64,000 nt of DNA from JBMFVE01 sp049966155 (GTDB lineage Bacteria; Bacteroidota; Ignavibacteria; Kryptoniales; JAKASW01). Made by a program: the position numbers and the translations under genes. Shown piece after piece: positions 9,526 through 18,626 of the stretch. Numbering within the stretch: the stretch's first letter is position 1; each line of letters begins with the position of its first letter. The notes beneath the pieces were generated by a model. That model saw nothing but the letters and a program-made list of their open reading frames with translations. It searched no databases and was not told the origin of the DNA. Location of the stretch: assembly GCA_049966155.1 (NCBI GenBank), contig JBMFVE010000004.1, positions 62,001-126,000 of the forward strand, given 5' to 3'.

Positions 9526-10821
9526 ATGTTAAGGGTTTTGAAGTACGGCACAAAAGCGGCAGAAGAACGTCTGGAGAAAATAGCCAGGCGCAGTTTAATT
9601 TTCGATAAGGAACATATAGATAAAGTCTCGTCCATATTGACGGCGGTGAAGGAACAGGGGGACAGGGCTCTTTCGCATTTTACAAAAAGATTTGATGGCG
9701 TTGCCATTAAGCAGTTTAAAGTTCAAAAGCAAGAACTTGATACTGCTTTGAAACGTATTGATAAAAAGTTTGTTGACGTTTTGCTAGAAGCTGTTGACAA
9801 TGTCCGGCGATATCATGAACGGCAAAAACAAAATTCCTGGTTCATTCATGAACCGGATGGGACGATGTTGGGCCAGCGGATTCTTCCTTTTGAGAAGGTC
9901 GGTTTGTATGTGCCTGGAGGAACAGCGGCATATCCTTCAACTGTCATAATGAATGCTGTGCCTGCACAGGTTGCCGGTGTTACCGAGATCAGCGTAGTTA
10001 CGCCTCCGCAAAAGAACGGTATGCCTCACCCGCTCATCCTGGCAACGTGCCGCTTGCTTGGCATTGAAGATGTTTTTTCAGTTGGCGGTGCCCAAGCAAT
10101 TGCTGCACTGGCATATGGAACTGAATCTGTTCCACGTGTCGATAAGATTGTTGGACCAGGAAATTTATATGTTGCCATAGCAAAGAAATTGGTCTATGGT
10201 GACGTAGCTGTGGATATGATTGCAGGACCAAGTGAAGTTGTGATAATTGCTGATGAGACTGCCGACTCAGGTGAATTAGCGGCGGATTTGCTTGCCCAGG
10301 CAGAACACGATATAAATGCGGCGTCTATACTTATTACCACTGATTCAGGTCTTGCTCGAAAAGTAAGCAAGGAGCTGTCAAGATTGCTTACAAAGATTTC
10401 CAGGAAGGCCATTGCGGAACAGTCGCTCATGAAAAACGGAGTAATCTTCGTTGTATCAAGTCCGTCTGAAGCTGCAGCTATTGTTAACGAGATTGCGCCT
10501 GAGCATCTGGAGATAGTCACAGAAAAAAATTGGGACATCCTCACAAAGATTCGAAATGCCGGTGCTGTATTTCTCGGCCGTTACACACCTGAGCCGATCG
10601 GCGATTATTTTGCCGGGCCAAGTCATGTGCTTCCAACCGGCGGAACTGCTCGTTTTTCTTCAGTTCTTAACGTAGATGATTTTATGAAGAAATCAAGTGT
10701 GATTCATTATTCCAGAGAAAAATTTTTCCAAAATGCATGGAAGGTGGAAACCTTTGCTAAGAACGAAGGACTAACCGCTCATGCCATGTCTATAAAGATT
10801 AGAAAAGAACGTGGACGCTAA
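9526..10821 (+). CDS. hisD: Histidinol dehydrogenase
   Basis: HisD performs the last two oxidations of histidine synthesis (histidinol to histidine) with zinc and NAD. At 431 residues it is the normal length. Diagnostic motifs are VGLYVPGGTAAYPSTV, GPGNLYV, AGPSEVVIIADETAD, LLAQAEHD (Gln and His zinc ligands), NEIAPEHLEI and GDYFAGPSHVLPTGGTARFS. The ATG at 9526 follows a 102-base gap and starts a two-gene his unit; hisC overlaps its 3' end by 11 bases. The other his genes are not in this window. Confidence 0.97.
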   Translation: MLRVLKYGTKAAEERLEKIARRSLIFDKEHIDKVSSILTAVKEQGDRALSHFTKRFDGVAIKQFKVQKQELDTALKRIDKKFVDVLLEAVDNVRRYHERQKQNSWFIHEPDGTMLGQRILPFEKVGLYVPGGTAAYPSTVIMNAVPAQVAGVTEISVVTPPQKNGMPHPLILATCRLLGIEDVFSVGGAQAIAALAYGTESVPRVDKIVGPGNLYVAIAKKLVYGDVAVDMIAGPSEVVIIADETADSGELAADLLAQAEHDINAASILITTDSGLARKVSKELSRLLTKISRKAIAEQSLMKNGVIFVVSSPSEAAAIVNEIAPEHLEIVTEKNWDILTKIRNAGAVFLGRYTPEPIGDYFAGPSHVLPTGGTARFSSVLNVDDFMKKSSVIHYSREKFFQNAWKVETFAKNEGLTAHAMSIKIRKERGR

Positions 10822-11887
10822 ATTAAATTTTCGAAGCTCAATTCTGAAGCTTTCACCTTACGCAGTTTCGGGACATCACGCCAACGTCAAGCTCAATCAA
10901 AATGAAAATCCTTTCGATTTGCCGGCTGAATTGAAGAAAGAAATTATCTCTGAATTTTATTCGGTGAGCTGGAATAGGTATCCAGAGGTCTTTTCGCGTA
11001 AACTCCCGGAAAAACTGTCGGCTGTTCATGATATTTCTCCCGACTGCATTATTGCTGCGAACGGTTCCAATGAACTTATTTACACCGTTGGAATTTCAAT
11101 TATAGAATCAGGAGTAGAAGTCCTGATACCACAACCGACTTTTTATTTTTTTGAAAAAACTGCATCTATTTTAAATGGTAAAATCATTAAGGTTTTTGCG
11201 AAACCCAACCTTGAATTTGATGAAGATGCTATATTGAGCGAAGCTAAGAAAATGAATCGCGGGTTGGTTATTCTTGGGTCGCCAAACAACCCGACGGGAC
11301 GGTCGCTTTCGTCAGATTTTGTTCGTACGCTGCTCAAAACAACCGGGGCAATTGTACTGCTTGACGAAGCATATATTGAATTTTCACCAAACCCAAGCCT
11401 GATAAAACTGGTGAATGAATACAAAAATTTAATTGTACTTCGAACGTTTTCCAAAGCTTTCAGTCTGGCCGGGCTTAGAGTTGGTTATCTTGCTGCACAT
11501 CGAGATACCGCATTTGAAATCATGAAAGTGAAAATACCTTTCACGGTTAATCCGTTGTCGGAGTTTACTGCAATCAAGCTACTTGATCATATGGAGCTTG
11601 TCGATGAGCGGATTGAGTTCTTAAAGGAACAGCGTGATTGGATGATAGATCAGTTGAAAAAAATTAACGAAATTGTGTTAGTACCATCAGATGCAAACTT
11701 TTTTCTGTTTGCTACTTCCGTCGAACCCGGGAAAATGTTCAACGACCTTCTTGAACGAAAGAATGTGCTGGTGAGAGATGTATCCAGTTATCCGATGCTT
11801 GAGCGTTTTCTCAGGGTCAATGCTGGCACCAAAGAGGAATCCGAAATTTTCGTGAAATCCGTCACTGAAATTTTGCAGGATCGCTAA
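10811..11887 (+). CDS. hisC: Histidinol-phosphate aminotransferase
   Basis: A PLP-dependent class I/II aminotransferase of 358 residues acting one step before HisD in histidine synthesis. Visible motifs are LNQNENPFDLP at the N-terminus, LGSPNNPTGRSL, LLDEAYIEF and the PLP-lysine segment RTFSKAFSLAGLRVGYLAA. The likely start is GTG at 10811, inside the end of hisD, giving an 11-base overlap and probable coupling. Pairing with hisD supports the histidinol-phosphate role over a general aromatic aminotransferase. Confidence 0.92.
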   Translation: MDAKLNFRSSILKLSPYAVSGHHANVKLNQNENPFDLPAELKKEIISEFYSVSWNRYPEVFSRKLPEKLSAVHDISPDCIIAANGSNELIYTVGISIIESGVEVLIPQPTFYFFEKTASILNGKIIKVFAKPNLEFDEDAILSEAKKMNRGLVILGSPNNPTGRSLSSDFVRTLLKTTGAIVLLDEAYIEFSPNPSLIKLVNEYKNLIVLRTFSKAFSLAGLRVGYLAAHRDTAFEIMKVKIPFTVNPLSEFTAIKLLDHMELVDERIEFLKEQRDWMIDQLKKINEIVLVPSDANFFLFATSVEPGKMFNDLLERKNVLVRDVSSYPMLERFLRVNAGTKEESEIFVKSVTEILQDR

Positions 11888-11954
11888 ATCTTGTTCAGTT
11901 ACATAATTTAAAGGCTTTTTTTACCTTTTAAATGATACTGGAAAACAAAGCAGA

Positions 11955-13331
11955 ATGAGCACTGGAATGGCGGGACTGTTAGTATATTTTCTTGATGATG
12001 ATAAAAATATTATTCGGCTGACCGAGTATGGACTGAGGAATGAGCAGTTCACACTTAAGACCTTTGAAAGGCCAACTCATCTGCTTGAAGCAATAAAGAA
12101 CGAATATCCAGATGTGGTCATTACAGATTTGATGATGCCCGACATGGATGGAATTACGCTAATTGAAAAACTCAGGGGGTTGTCAAGGCTGATGCCTGTA
12201 ATTATTGTGACGGCTAAAACAACAATTGACACAGCCGTAAGGGCAATGAAAGCGGGGGCATTTGAGTATCTGACAAAGCCAATTAATTTCGATGAGCTTA
12301 AACTTGCAATATCACGTGCTGCAGAGGTTGGCCGTCTGCGTTCGGAGGTTGCCGAGATAAAATCAAATTTTAAAACAAGGTATTCTCTGGAAAGTCTTGT
12401 TGGTGAAAGCAAAGCTATTGCAACAATAAAGCAGTTTATTGAACAGGTGTCGCCTATAATCGAATCTGTGATTCTTTTGAGAGGAGAAAGCGGTTCAGGA
12501 AAAAATCTCGTAGCAAGAATTTTACACTATACCAGCCCAATTGCAGACCAGAAATATCTTGAGATAAACTGTGCTGCATTGCCGCCAAATTTACTGGAAG
12601 CTGAACTGTTTGGATACGAAAAAGGGGCATTTACTGATGCAAAATCTTCTAAGAAAGGACTCCTGGAAGTTGCAAATGGAGGAACGGTTTTACTGGATGA
12701 AATAACAAGCATGGATCTTTCATTGCAGGGCAAATTCCTTTCTTTCCTTGAAAGCAAGTCAATCAGACGTTTAGGTGGTATTGAAGAAATACCTGTTTCC
12801 CTCAGGGTAATATCGGCCACAAATGCGGAGCTTGAACAAGTTGTGGGACAGGGTGCCTTTCGGAGTGATTTGTTTTACCGCATAAATGTCATTTCCCTTC
12901 ACATACCCCCTTTGAGAGAAAGAGGAAATGACGTTATTCTCATTGCACGAAAGTTTATAGATGAGTTCAATATTAAATTTAATAAACATGTCAAGGGTTT
13001 GACGAGCGACGCTGAGAGGAAGTTGCTTTCTCATTCGTGGCCTGGAAATATACGCGAACTGCGAAACGTTATTGAGCGTTCGATGATTTTTGCAAGGGCT
13101 GATTTAATTGATGCGAGCGATATCGTAATTTCAAATATTGTGCAGCAAGCTAATCATTCTGACGGGTTGTTTTTGCCGCGAGGGTTGAGTCTGGATCAAA
13201 TTGAAGGTGAATATCTTAAAAAAGTACTGGAATGGAATAACTACAATCTCGATGCTGCTGCAAAACAACTTGGTATTACGCGGAAGACATTATGGGAAAA
13301 AAGAAAGAAATATGGACTAATGAAGGAGTGA
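11955..13331 (+). CDS. Sigma-54-dependent NtrC-family response regulator
   Basis: 458 residues with three domains. The receiver (about 8-125) has the acidic cluster LDDDKN, phosphoacceptor D58 in ITDLMMPDMDG, VTAKT and LTKPI. The AAA+ sigma-54 interaction domain (about 146-370) has Walker A GESGSGKN at 177-184, Walker B GGTVLLDEI and LFYRINVISLHIPPLRER. A Fis-type helix-turn-helix is at the C-terminus (LDAAAKQLGITRKTLWEKRK). The sigma-54 contact loop reads GAFTDA (224-229) rather than the usual GAFTGA. No histidine kinase is adjacent. The 3' end overlaps the convergent glycosyltransferase by 15 bases. Confidence 0.93.
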   Translation: MSTGMAGLLVYFLDDDKNIIRLTEYGLRNEQFTLKTFERPTHLLEAIKNEYPDVVITDLMMPDMDGITLIEKLRGLSRLMPVIIVTAKTTIDTAVRAMKAGAFEYLTKPINFDELKLAISRAAEVGRLRSEVAEIKSNFKTRYSLESLVGESKAIATIKQFIEQVSPIIESVILLRGESGSGKNLVARILHYTSPIADQKYLEINCAALPPNLLEAELFGYEKGAFTDAKSSKKGLLEVANGGTVLLDEITSMDLSLQGKFLSFLESKSIRRLGGIEEIPVSLRVISATNAELEQVVGQGAFRSDLFYRINVISLHIPPLRERGNDVILIARKFIDEFNIKFNKHVKGLTSDAERKLLSHSWPGNIRELRNVIERSMIFARADLIDASDIVISNIVQQANHSDGLFLPRGLSLDQIEGEYLKKVLEWNNYNLDAAAKQLGITRKTLWEKRKKYGLMKE

Positions 13332-14453
13332 ATCAATAATCTCAATAAACTTGTCTTTCTCGGCATTCCAGTTCAGTTCTTCACTTGCTTTAATGCAATT
13401 GGCTCTGTACTCATCGTACCTCTTATCGTCTTCAATTATTGAACGTATTGAACCAGCTACAGCTTTAAGGTTTTCGGGCGACACTGTTATTCCAACCTTA
13501 TACCTGTCGATAATTCGCTTCATCTCGGGAAAATCTGAAGCAACAACCGGCAACCCTGCACAAATATACTGGAAAAGTTTGTTTGGGAGTGCAAGGTAGT
13601 GACACAGCCCTGTATTTTCCATGAGGTATATTCCGATGTGTGCCTGCCTTAGCTGTGAGACCACTTCATAATTTTTTACACGTCCAAGCATGTGAACTCT
13701 GTCAGCAACATTTTGTTTGATAGACAATTCAACTATACTTTCAGTAAGATCTCCATCACCAATAAGTTTTAGATGATAATTTGTCGGAAGGTATGACAGC
13801 AGCTTCACGAGGTTTGTTATTCCTCTACCGCGCTGCATTCCCCCTGAAAAGGCAAGATAAATTGTATCAAAATCCTTATGGGCATGAGTTTCCGCAATCT
13901 CACAGTCCGGCACATTCATGATTACGGTTATTTTTTTCCTCCATCTTTGAGATAACAAATTCGCAATTGATTCATTCACTGTCAACAGATGGTCAATGTA
14001 TCCCGAGGAAATTTTTTCAATAATGGTCCAGAAATAAAAGGATGTTTTTTTCATTTTAAGACTCGGCAGTTCACTGTAGAGCTCTTTTGAATCGTAAACT
14101 AACTTAGGATAAGGCCACACGTTGGAAAATTTCTTTTTTGCGATAATGGCAGGTGGAATGGCAAATAAGTCTGCGGCTATAACGATTCGGGCTGGCTGAT
14201 GATATACGAGTGGAATAATTTTCCGGTAAAACTGAAAAAAAAATTTTTTTCCGCTCCTGCTGGTTATTTTGGCACGTGTAATTCCTCTGACAGTCCAATT
14301 GTTTGTTAGATTTGTTTCCTCGTCTGTAATTCCTACAAGTCTTGCAGAATATCCAGCCTGAAGCAGCGCTGAATAAAACTTTGAGCTCCTGGTGTCATAA
14401 ACGGGATCAGAACTAGAAATTATGAGAACATCTACAGGTTTTCGACCTTTCAT
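13317..14453 (-). CDS. Glycosyltransferase family 4-like protein
   Basis: 378 residues with a GT-B architecture. An N-terminal Rossmann-like half starts VDVLIISSSDPVYDTRSSKF. The C-terminal GT4-type half has LAFSGGMQRGRGITNLVKLL, LIGDGDLTES, VHMLGRVKNYEV and a GLPVVASDFPEMKRII nucleotide-sugar segment. It probably transfers a sugar to an envelope glycan or lipid; donor and acceptor cannot be read. It is the last gene of the minus-strand run and starts one base after the stop of the PorV-like gene at 14455. Its 3' end overlaps the sigma-54 regulator in antisense. Confidence 0.82.
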   Translation of the reverse strand: MKGRKPVDVLIISSSDPVYDTRSSKFYSALLQAGYSARLVGITDEETNLTNNWTVRGITRAKITSRSGKKFFFQFYRKIIPLVYHQPARIVIAADLFAIPPAIIAKKKFSNVWPYPKLVYDSKELYSELPSLKMKKTSFYFWTIIEKISSGYIDHLLTVNESIANLLSQRWRKKITVIMNVPDCEIAETHAHKDFDTIYLAFSGGMQRGRGITNLVKLLSYLPTNYHLKLIGDGDLTESIVELSIKQNVADRVHMLGRVKNYEVVSQLRQAHIGIYLMENTGLCHYLALPNKLFQYICAGLPVVASDFPEMKRIIDRYKVGITVSPENLKAVAGSIRSIIEDDKRYDEYRANCIKASEELNWNAEKDKFIEIIDSLLH

Positions 14454-14454
14454 C

Positions 14455-15357
14455 TCAAATAGCGAAACTCAAGCTAAATGTTTGACTGTTGCCAAAATCA
14501 AGTTTTAACGGCACATATGAATAGTCGAGGCGAACAAATTTATAGCTGAATCCAGCCCCAAACGACATACCTGTCAAATCCTTACCACTGCTGTAACCAG
14601 CTCTCAGATAAATCATCTGCATGTATCCAACCTCTCCACCAACGGCTGCATGAATACCACCTGATTTAAAAGTGTGAAATCCAATGTAGCCTGTTGCCGA
14701 AAATTCCTGACTGAATTTATGTCGGTAACTTCCGCCTGCTCTTATAAAAACGGGAAGTGCAATAGGTTGGTATGCCATTTTTGAAGCAGACCCTATATTT
14801 CCAGCTGAGATTCCTATGACAACGTTCTCAATTAAATGATATCTCAGTCCTGCATTAAAGGCTAAGCCCTGAGATTCATAAACAAATATTTTTTCGTAAA
14901 GGTACGCTGCAGAAATTCCAAAATCTAAGTTACGGAACGACTTTCCAGCGCCGAAGCTAAATAAAAAATCTTTTGCAGAAAAAATTGCCTGCGGAGGTCC
15001 GGGCTCAGTGCGAACCTCTATACCAGGAATGCTCGAAATGAGGACAGCTGTACCGAATCCTATTCCATTTACCCTGAAACGGGAACCAAGGAAATCTATT
15101 GTACTCCCCGCAATATATTGTTGATGGGTTAAAGTGAAATGTGAAGAATATGCTTCTTCCTGAGAAAAGGTCAGGGATGCGGGATTTGTCAATACTGCAA
15201 CAGGATCTGTTGAGATTACATCAGCTGAACCGCCAAGTGATAATTCTCTGGCTGTGAATCCGATTTTGAGTATCGCAAATCCGGCACTTCCTCCTTGAGA
15301 ATATATTGCCGAGTTAGATAAAATTAGAAAGGCGAGAGTAAGGGGTAAACTTTTCAT
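14455..15357 (-). CDS. PorV/PorQ-like (UPF0164) outer-membrane protein
   Basis: A 300-residue exported protein with a signal peptide (about 1-20, ending SAIYSQ). The family opening is AGFAILKIGFTARELSLGGS, then VLTNPASLTF. The remainder alternates strands typical of the PorV/UPF0164 barrel. PorV is the shuttle that binds type IX secretion cargo C-termini; PorQ is a related component. A second family member lies directly upstream and a sorting-domain protein precedes that, which favours a role in export of that cargo. Assignment to PorV versus PorQ is not possible from sequence alone. Confidence 0.75.
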   Translation of the reverse strand: MKSLPLTLAFLILSNSAIYSQGGSAGFAILKIGFTARELSLGGSADVISTDPVAVLTNPASLTFSQEEAYSSHFTLTHQQYIAGSTIDFLGSRFRVNGIGFGTAVLISSIPGIEVRTEPGPPQAIFSAKDFLFSFGAGKSFRNLDFGISAAYLYEKIFVYESQGLAFNAGLRYHLIENVVIGISAGNIGSASKMAYQPIALPVFIRAGGSYRHKFSQEFSATGYIGFHTFKSGGIHAAVGGEVGYMQMIYLRAGYSSGKDLTGMSFGAGFSYKFVRLDYSYVPLKLDFGNSQTFSLSFAI

Positions 15358-15363
15358 AATAGG

Positions 15364-16314
15364 TTAAAACCCAAATATAATTGTAACTGTTTGAATTCCG
15401 TAAGGAGCAAAAGGTTCCGAGTTGTATGCATAGTTCACCTCTGGTGTGAAGTCAAGAAAAGAAATTTTTGCACCAAAACCAAATGAAAAATAAACCTTTG
15501 TGCCTAAAAGCTGCTCATTAGAAGCCGAAAATCCTCCTCGCAAGTTAAGCAAGTCAAACGGGGCATATTCAATGCCAAATCGTAGAGCAGATAGAGGTAT
15601 TGGAGCTATGTCATATTGAACCGATGCCGATGTATTGTATGCGGGAAGGTTGTAGGACAAACCGACTCTTACAATATGTGGAAAATCAGTTTTAAAATTA
15701 GATCCGCTTGTTCCATATAGCGTCGAAGAATCCCAGTGGTAACTTTCACCAACATCTGTAACTGCCAAACCCAATGATAAATTGTTTGTCGGTTCATAAA
15801 TTCCTCCAAAGTCGAAGCCGACCGATGTTGATGATATGGATGAGTAAAGCTTGTAATAATAAACCTTGAGACTAAGTCCAAGGGAAAAATTGTCGGCAAA
15901 ACGATTTCCAAAACTAAAGAAGAACAGGTTTTCACTTGTTGACAGATCTGTTGTGTGCTGTCCATCAGCATCACGTCCATCTATGTTAGAAACGGTTGCG
16001 TTCATGATGCCGGCAGCTAATCCAGCGGTTGGTTTGACACCCTGGGTGTAGGTGAACATGTTTATCTGTCTTCCGAGCGACATAAGGCTTACAGATGCTG
16101 CCGCACTCCCACCGGTTTGAAAGGTTGCAAGTGCCGGATTATAAAAAGGGTATACGTTACCCGTTGTCGCAGCGGAAATTGAATTGCCAAGAGCCATTCC
16201 CTTTGCTCCAAAACCAATCCGGGTAAAACTGCCAGGATAACTCTGTGCTGAACAATTGCTCGTGATTGAAATTGTCAACGTAATTAAAAAAACGAACATC
16301 ATTACCTTTTTCAT
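15364..16314 (-). CDS. PorV-like (UPF0164) outer-membrane protein
   Basis: 316 residues. The ATG at 16314 was chosen because it overlaps the upstream stop as ATGA, has GGTGG just ahead, and begins a proper signal peptide (MKKVMMFVFLITLTISIT, cleaved near CSAQ); a TTG 24 bases further out would add a charged prefix. The mature part opens with the family pattern YPGSFTRIGFGAKGMALGNS and VYPFYNPALATF, and continues as amphipathic strands ending in an aromatic (VTIIFGF). It is a paralogue of the protein encoded just downstream. Probable outer-membrane barrel in a secretion-linked operon. Confidence 0.78.
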   Translation of the reverse strand: MKKVMMFVFLITLTISITSNCSAQSYPGSFTRIGFGAKGMALGNSISAATTGNVYPFYNPALATFQTGGSAAASVSLMSLGRQINMFTYTQGVKPTAGLAAGIMNATVSNIDGRDADGQHTTDLSTSENLFFFSFGNRFADNFSLGLSLKVYYYKLYSSISSTSVGFDFGGIYEPTNNLSLGLAVTDVGESYHWDSSTLYGTSGSNFKTDFPHIVRVGLSYNLPAYNTSASVQYDIAPIPLSALRFGIEYAPFDLLNLRGGFSASNEQLLGTKVYFSFGFGAKISFLDFTPEVNYAYNSEPFAPYGIQTVTIIFGF

Positions 16315-17843
16315 CTTACCACCAGGATTTTTCCCCAAATTAATTTTCCACTGTTAATCTGTACACTGTAAAAATAAACACCGTTGTCTACGACTCTGCC
16401 GGATTGATCCAGCCCATTCCAGATTTCATCCTGGTCTCCATTGGGACGACTGGCATTTTGTATAATGGTCCTCACGACGTGCATCGAAAAATCATATATG
16501 CGAATGGTAACAGTACCGGATGTTTCTGTAACTGTGTAATGAATTCTTCCAATGTCCAGCTTTGGAGAAAAGGGGTTGGGATAAAAATAGGTTTGACTGG
16601 TAGCAGTAATGGGCTGGTATGCCCGTGCGACACGCCAGGAGCTGAAGTCAAATCCAGCTCCATTATCTATTCCAATTGCAGTGCCGTCTGATGTACCAAT
16701 CCAAACTGTATCGTTTTCGGCAGCAACGGCATAATAAGTATCGGTAAGGACCGACTGACGGGTGATTGGATCTAGAATGGTGGTAATTACCTGATATGTC
16801 CTTCCTAAATCACCGGATCTATATAAGCCATCGTCTGATGCAGCGTACAATATTTTTCGATTAAATGCCATTGAGTGGAAAAAGTGTCCCGTTAGAACGT
16901 ACTGCCATGATAATCCCCCATCCATCGTATAACTGATACCTTCCTGTTCAGAGGGATCATTTGCATTAACGGTAGCTGCCCATATAAAATGCGCACCATT
17001 GAAATCATTTCCTGAAATTGAAACAACAAAGTTTCCCGAAATCGGATTGGATTGGTTTTGATGGTTAAATTTTTGCCATGTGAGGCCGCTATCTGTGGTT
17101 TTATTTATCCCATCTGCAGTTCCCACATATAATGCAGAGTCGCCATCGGAGTAAAGTGAAAAAACACGATGATTAAGATTTGATTCATAAGTAATCGAGC
17201 CGGCAACAGGAGAAAGCTGGAAATTGTAAACACTGTCTGGATTTATGTAATTGAGATAATCCGGAGGGAGGACAACCCGTTGCCAGGTCTTTCCTAAATC
17301 AGCCGTACGTCTGAGTCCACCTGCAAAATCTGCAGCATAGAGATAACCCTTGTAAAAGGCCAAACTGTAAGTGACGTTATTCACTTGTGTGGTTATCGGC
17401 AGTGCCTTTAATCTGTTTGAGCCGTATGTTACGGTAGAATCTGATAATGAGTCTGTGCTCTGAGGTTTAAATGTCCATGAAATGCCTTTATCGGTTGAAA
17501 CAAAAAGTCCGGCTCCCTTCGGGTAGGAAGTCCCTGATTGCTCGAACGTGGTCGATGCTGCAACTGCTATTGTGTCCCCTTTTACTGCTATTGCTGAAAT
17601 GCCAGTGCCCGTCGGTCCGTTGGTTCCAAAGTCGGTCTTGAATGTCCTTCCCCCATCTGCAGTGAGATTTAACCCCTTTTCTGTTCCCAGGTAAACCACA
17701 TTATTGGAGATTACGATTTGACTTATTGAGTTGCTCGAAGGCCTTGGTGATGGAAACTCAAGGTTGAACGCTCTTCTTGAAAGCTGCGCTACTCCCTGTG
17801 TAGCAAAAAAAGATGTGATTAAAATTATTGAAAGGACTCTCAT
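16311..17843 (-). CDS. Secreted BNR/YCF48-like propeller protein with type IX/FlgD-like C-terminal sorting domain
   Basis: 510 residues with a signal peptide (about 1-19) and repeated Asp-box/sortilin-like blades (GRTFKTDFG, DKGISWTFKP, TADLGKTWQRV, TDSGLTWQKF, DGGLSWQYV), suggesting a beta-propeller. The last 90 residues contain YFYPNPFSPKLD, a beta-sandwich with VTIRIYDFSMHVVRTI and DQSGRVVDNGVYFYSVQI, and end in GKILVVR. This matches FlgD Ig-like/type A C-terminal sorting modules recognised by type IX secretion in this phylum. It overlaps neighbours on both sides by ATGA. Likely cell-surface or secreted; the ligand is unknown. Confidence 0.82.
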   Translation of the reverse strand: MRVLSIILITSFFATQGVAQLSRRAFNLEFPSPRPSSNSISQIVISNNVVYLGTEKGLNLTADGGRTFKTDFGTNGPTGTGISAIAVKGDTIAVAASTTFEQSGTSYPKGAGLFVSTDKGISWTFKPQSTDSLSDSTVTYGSNRLKALPITTQVNNVTYSLAFYKGYLYAADFAGGLRRTADLGKTWQRVVLPPDYLNYINPDSVYNFQLSPVAGSITYESNLNHRVFSLYSDGDSALYVGTADGINKTTDSGLTWQKFNHQNQSNPISGNFVVSISGNDFNGAHFIWAATVNANDPSEQEGISYTMDGGLSWQYVLTGHFFHSMAFNRKILYAASDDGLYRSGDLGRTYQVITTILDPITRQSVLTDTYYAVAAENDTVWIGTSDGTAIGIDNGAGFDFSSWRVARAYQPITATSQTYFYPNPFSPKLDIGRIHYTVTETSGTVTIRIYDFSMHVVRTIIQNASRPNGDQDEIWNGLDQSGRVVDNGVYFYSVQINSGKLIWGKILVVR

Positions 17844-18625
17844 TGGTAAACCTTTATAAAGTGAGTTACCGGTGAACTGAGTGCATTGCTGCGGTCAATA
17901 CAATAAAAGACAAATTTATAGGTTCCTGTCGGCGTAGTTGGTGGAAGCTGAATGGTCAGGGTGTAGATTCCGTCCCCTGGAACTGCATCACCATGCGTTC
18001 CATCATCATACATATAAAAAGGGTTATTTGTGGATGGACTACCGTCGGGTTTATACGAATTAAAATATACATGAGATATATCCAGAAGGCCATTTGGATC
18101 ATGCACCCCGGCAGTGATGCGGAGAAGAATAGTGGTTGACGGGTCGAGCTGAACCGAATCCGGTACCTGTACAGAATCAATGATGGGGGGAAGGTTTTTA
18201 GAATTATAAAGATGCAAGAGATGAGATACAGAGTTGCCCGGAACCCCAACAGTGTTGTAAGCTGTGAAGCTGAATGTCAGATCTCCTACCACAATTGGGG
18301 TTACAGTCGTTGTAATTAATCCAGATACAACCCCGCTCCCGCTTCCATAATAGTTTGCCTGGGTTATTATTTGACCAAACAAATTTGTCACTGTTACAGT
18401 TATAAACTTAAAGTTCCGCGAATCACTTACCTTCACCGAGAAACTGTCAGATATAACTGGAGAGGTCGTATCAGCTGAAAACAAACTGCTGATGTCTGTA
18501 CTGTCCTTATCAAAGTAGCTGAGATCCACACTGATTGGATGCAGAGTATCAATAACTGAATTATCAGCCCGCTGGCACGATCCGAAAACCAGTGCCGCAA
18601 TAAATGCAAGTATTGTTCTTTTCAT
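17840..18625 (-). CDS. Lipoprotein with Ig-like / choice-of-anchor-type domain
   Basis: 261 residues with a lipoprotein signal peptide: MKRTILAFIAALVFGSC, with the lipobox Cys at residue 17. The mature protein looks like two beta-sandwich modules. The second contains the acidic, repeat-like stretch DDGTHGDAVPGDGIYTLTI seen in choice-of-anchor-X-type domains. The stop overlaps the next start by ATGA, placing it in the same unit as the sorting-domain protein and the PorV-like proteins. It could be a periplasmic or surface partner of that export set; no activity can be assigned. Confidence 0.72.
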   Translation of the reverse strand: MKRTILAFIAALVFGSCQRADNSVIDTLHPISVDLSYFDKDSTDISSLFSADTTSPVISDSFSVKVSDSRNFKFITVTVTNLFGQIITQANYYGSGSGVVSGLITTTVTPIVVGDLTFSFTAYNTVGVPGNSVSHLLHLYNSKNLPPIIDSVQVPDSVQLDPSTTILLRITAGVHDPNGLLDISHVYFNSYKPDGSPSTNNPFYMYDDGTHGDAVPGDGIYTLTIQLPPTTPTGTYKFVFYCIDRSNALSSPVTHFIKVYQ

Positions 18626-18626
18626 T

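Noticed and set aside
11888..11954. Terminator after hisC
   Set aside because: The inverted pair (ATTTAAAGG and CCTTTTAAAT) needs a bulge and is nearly all A-T; too weak to call.
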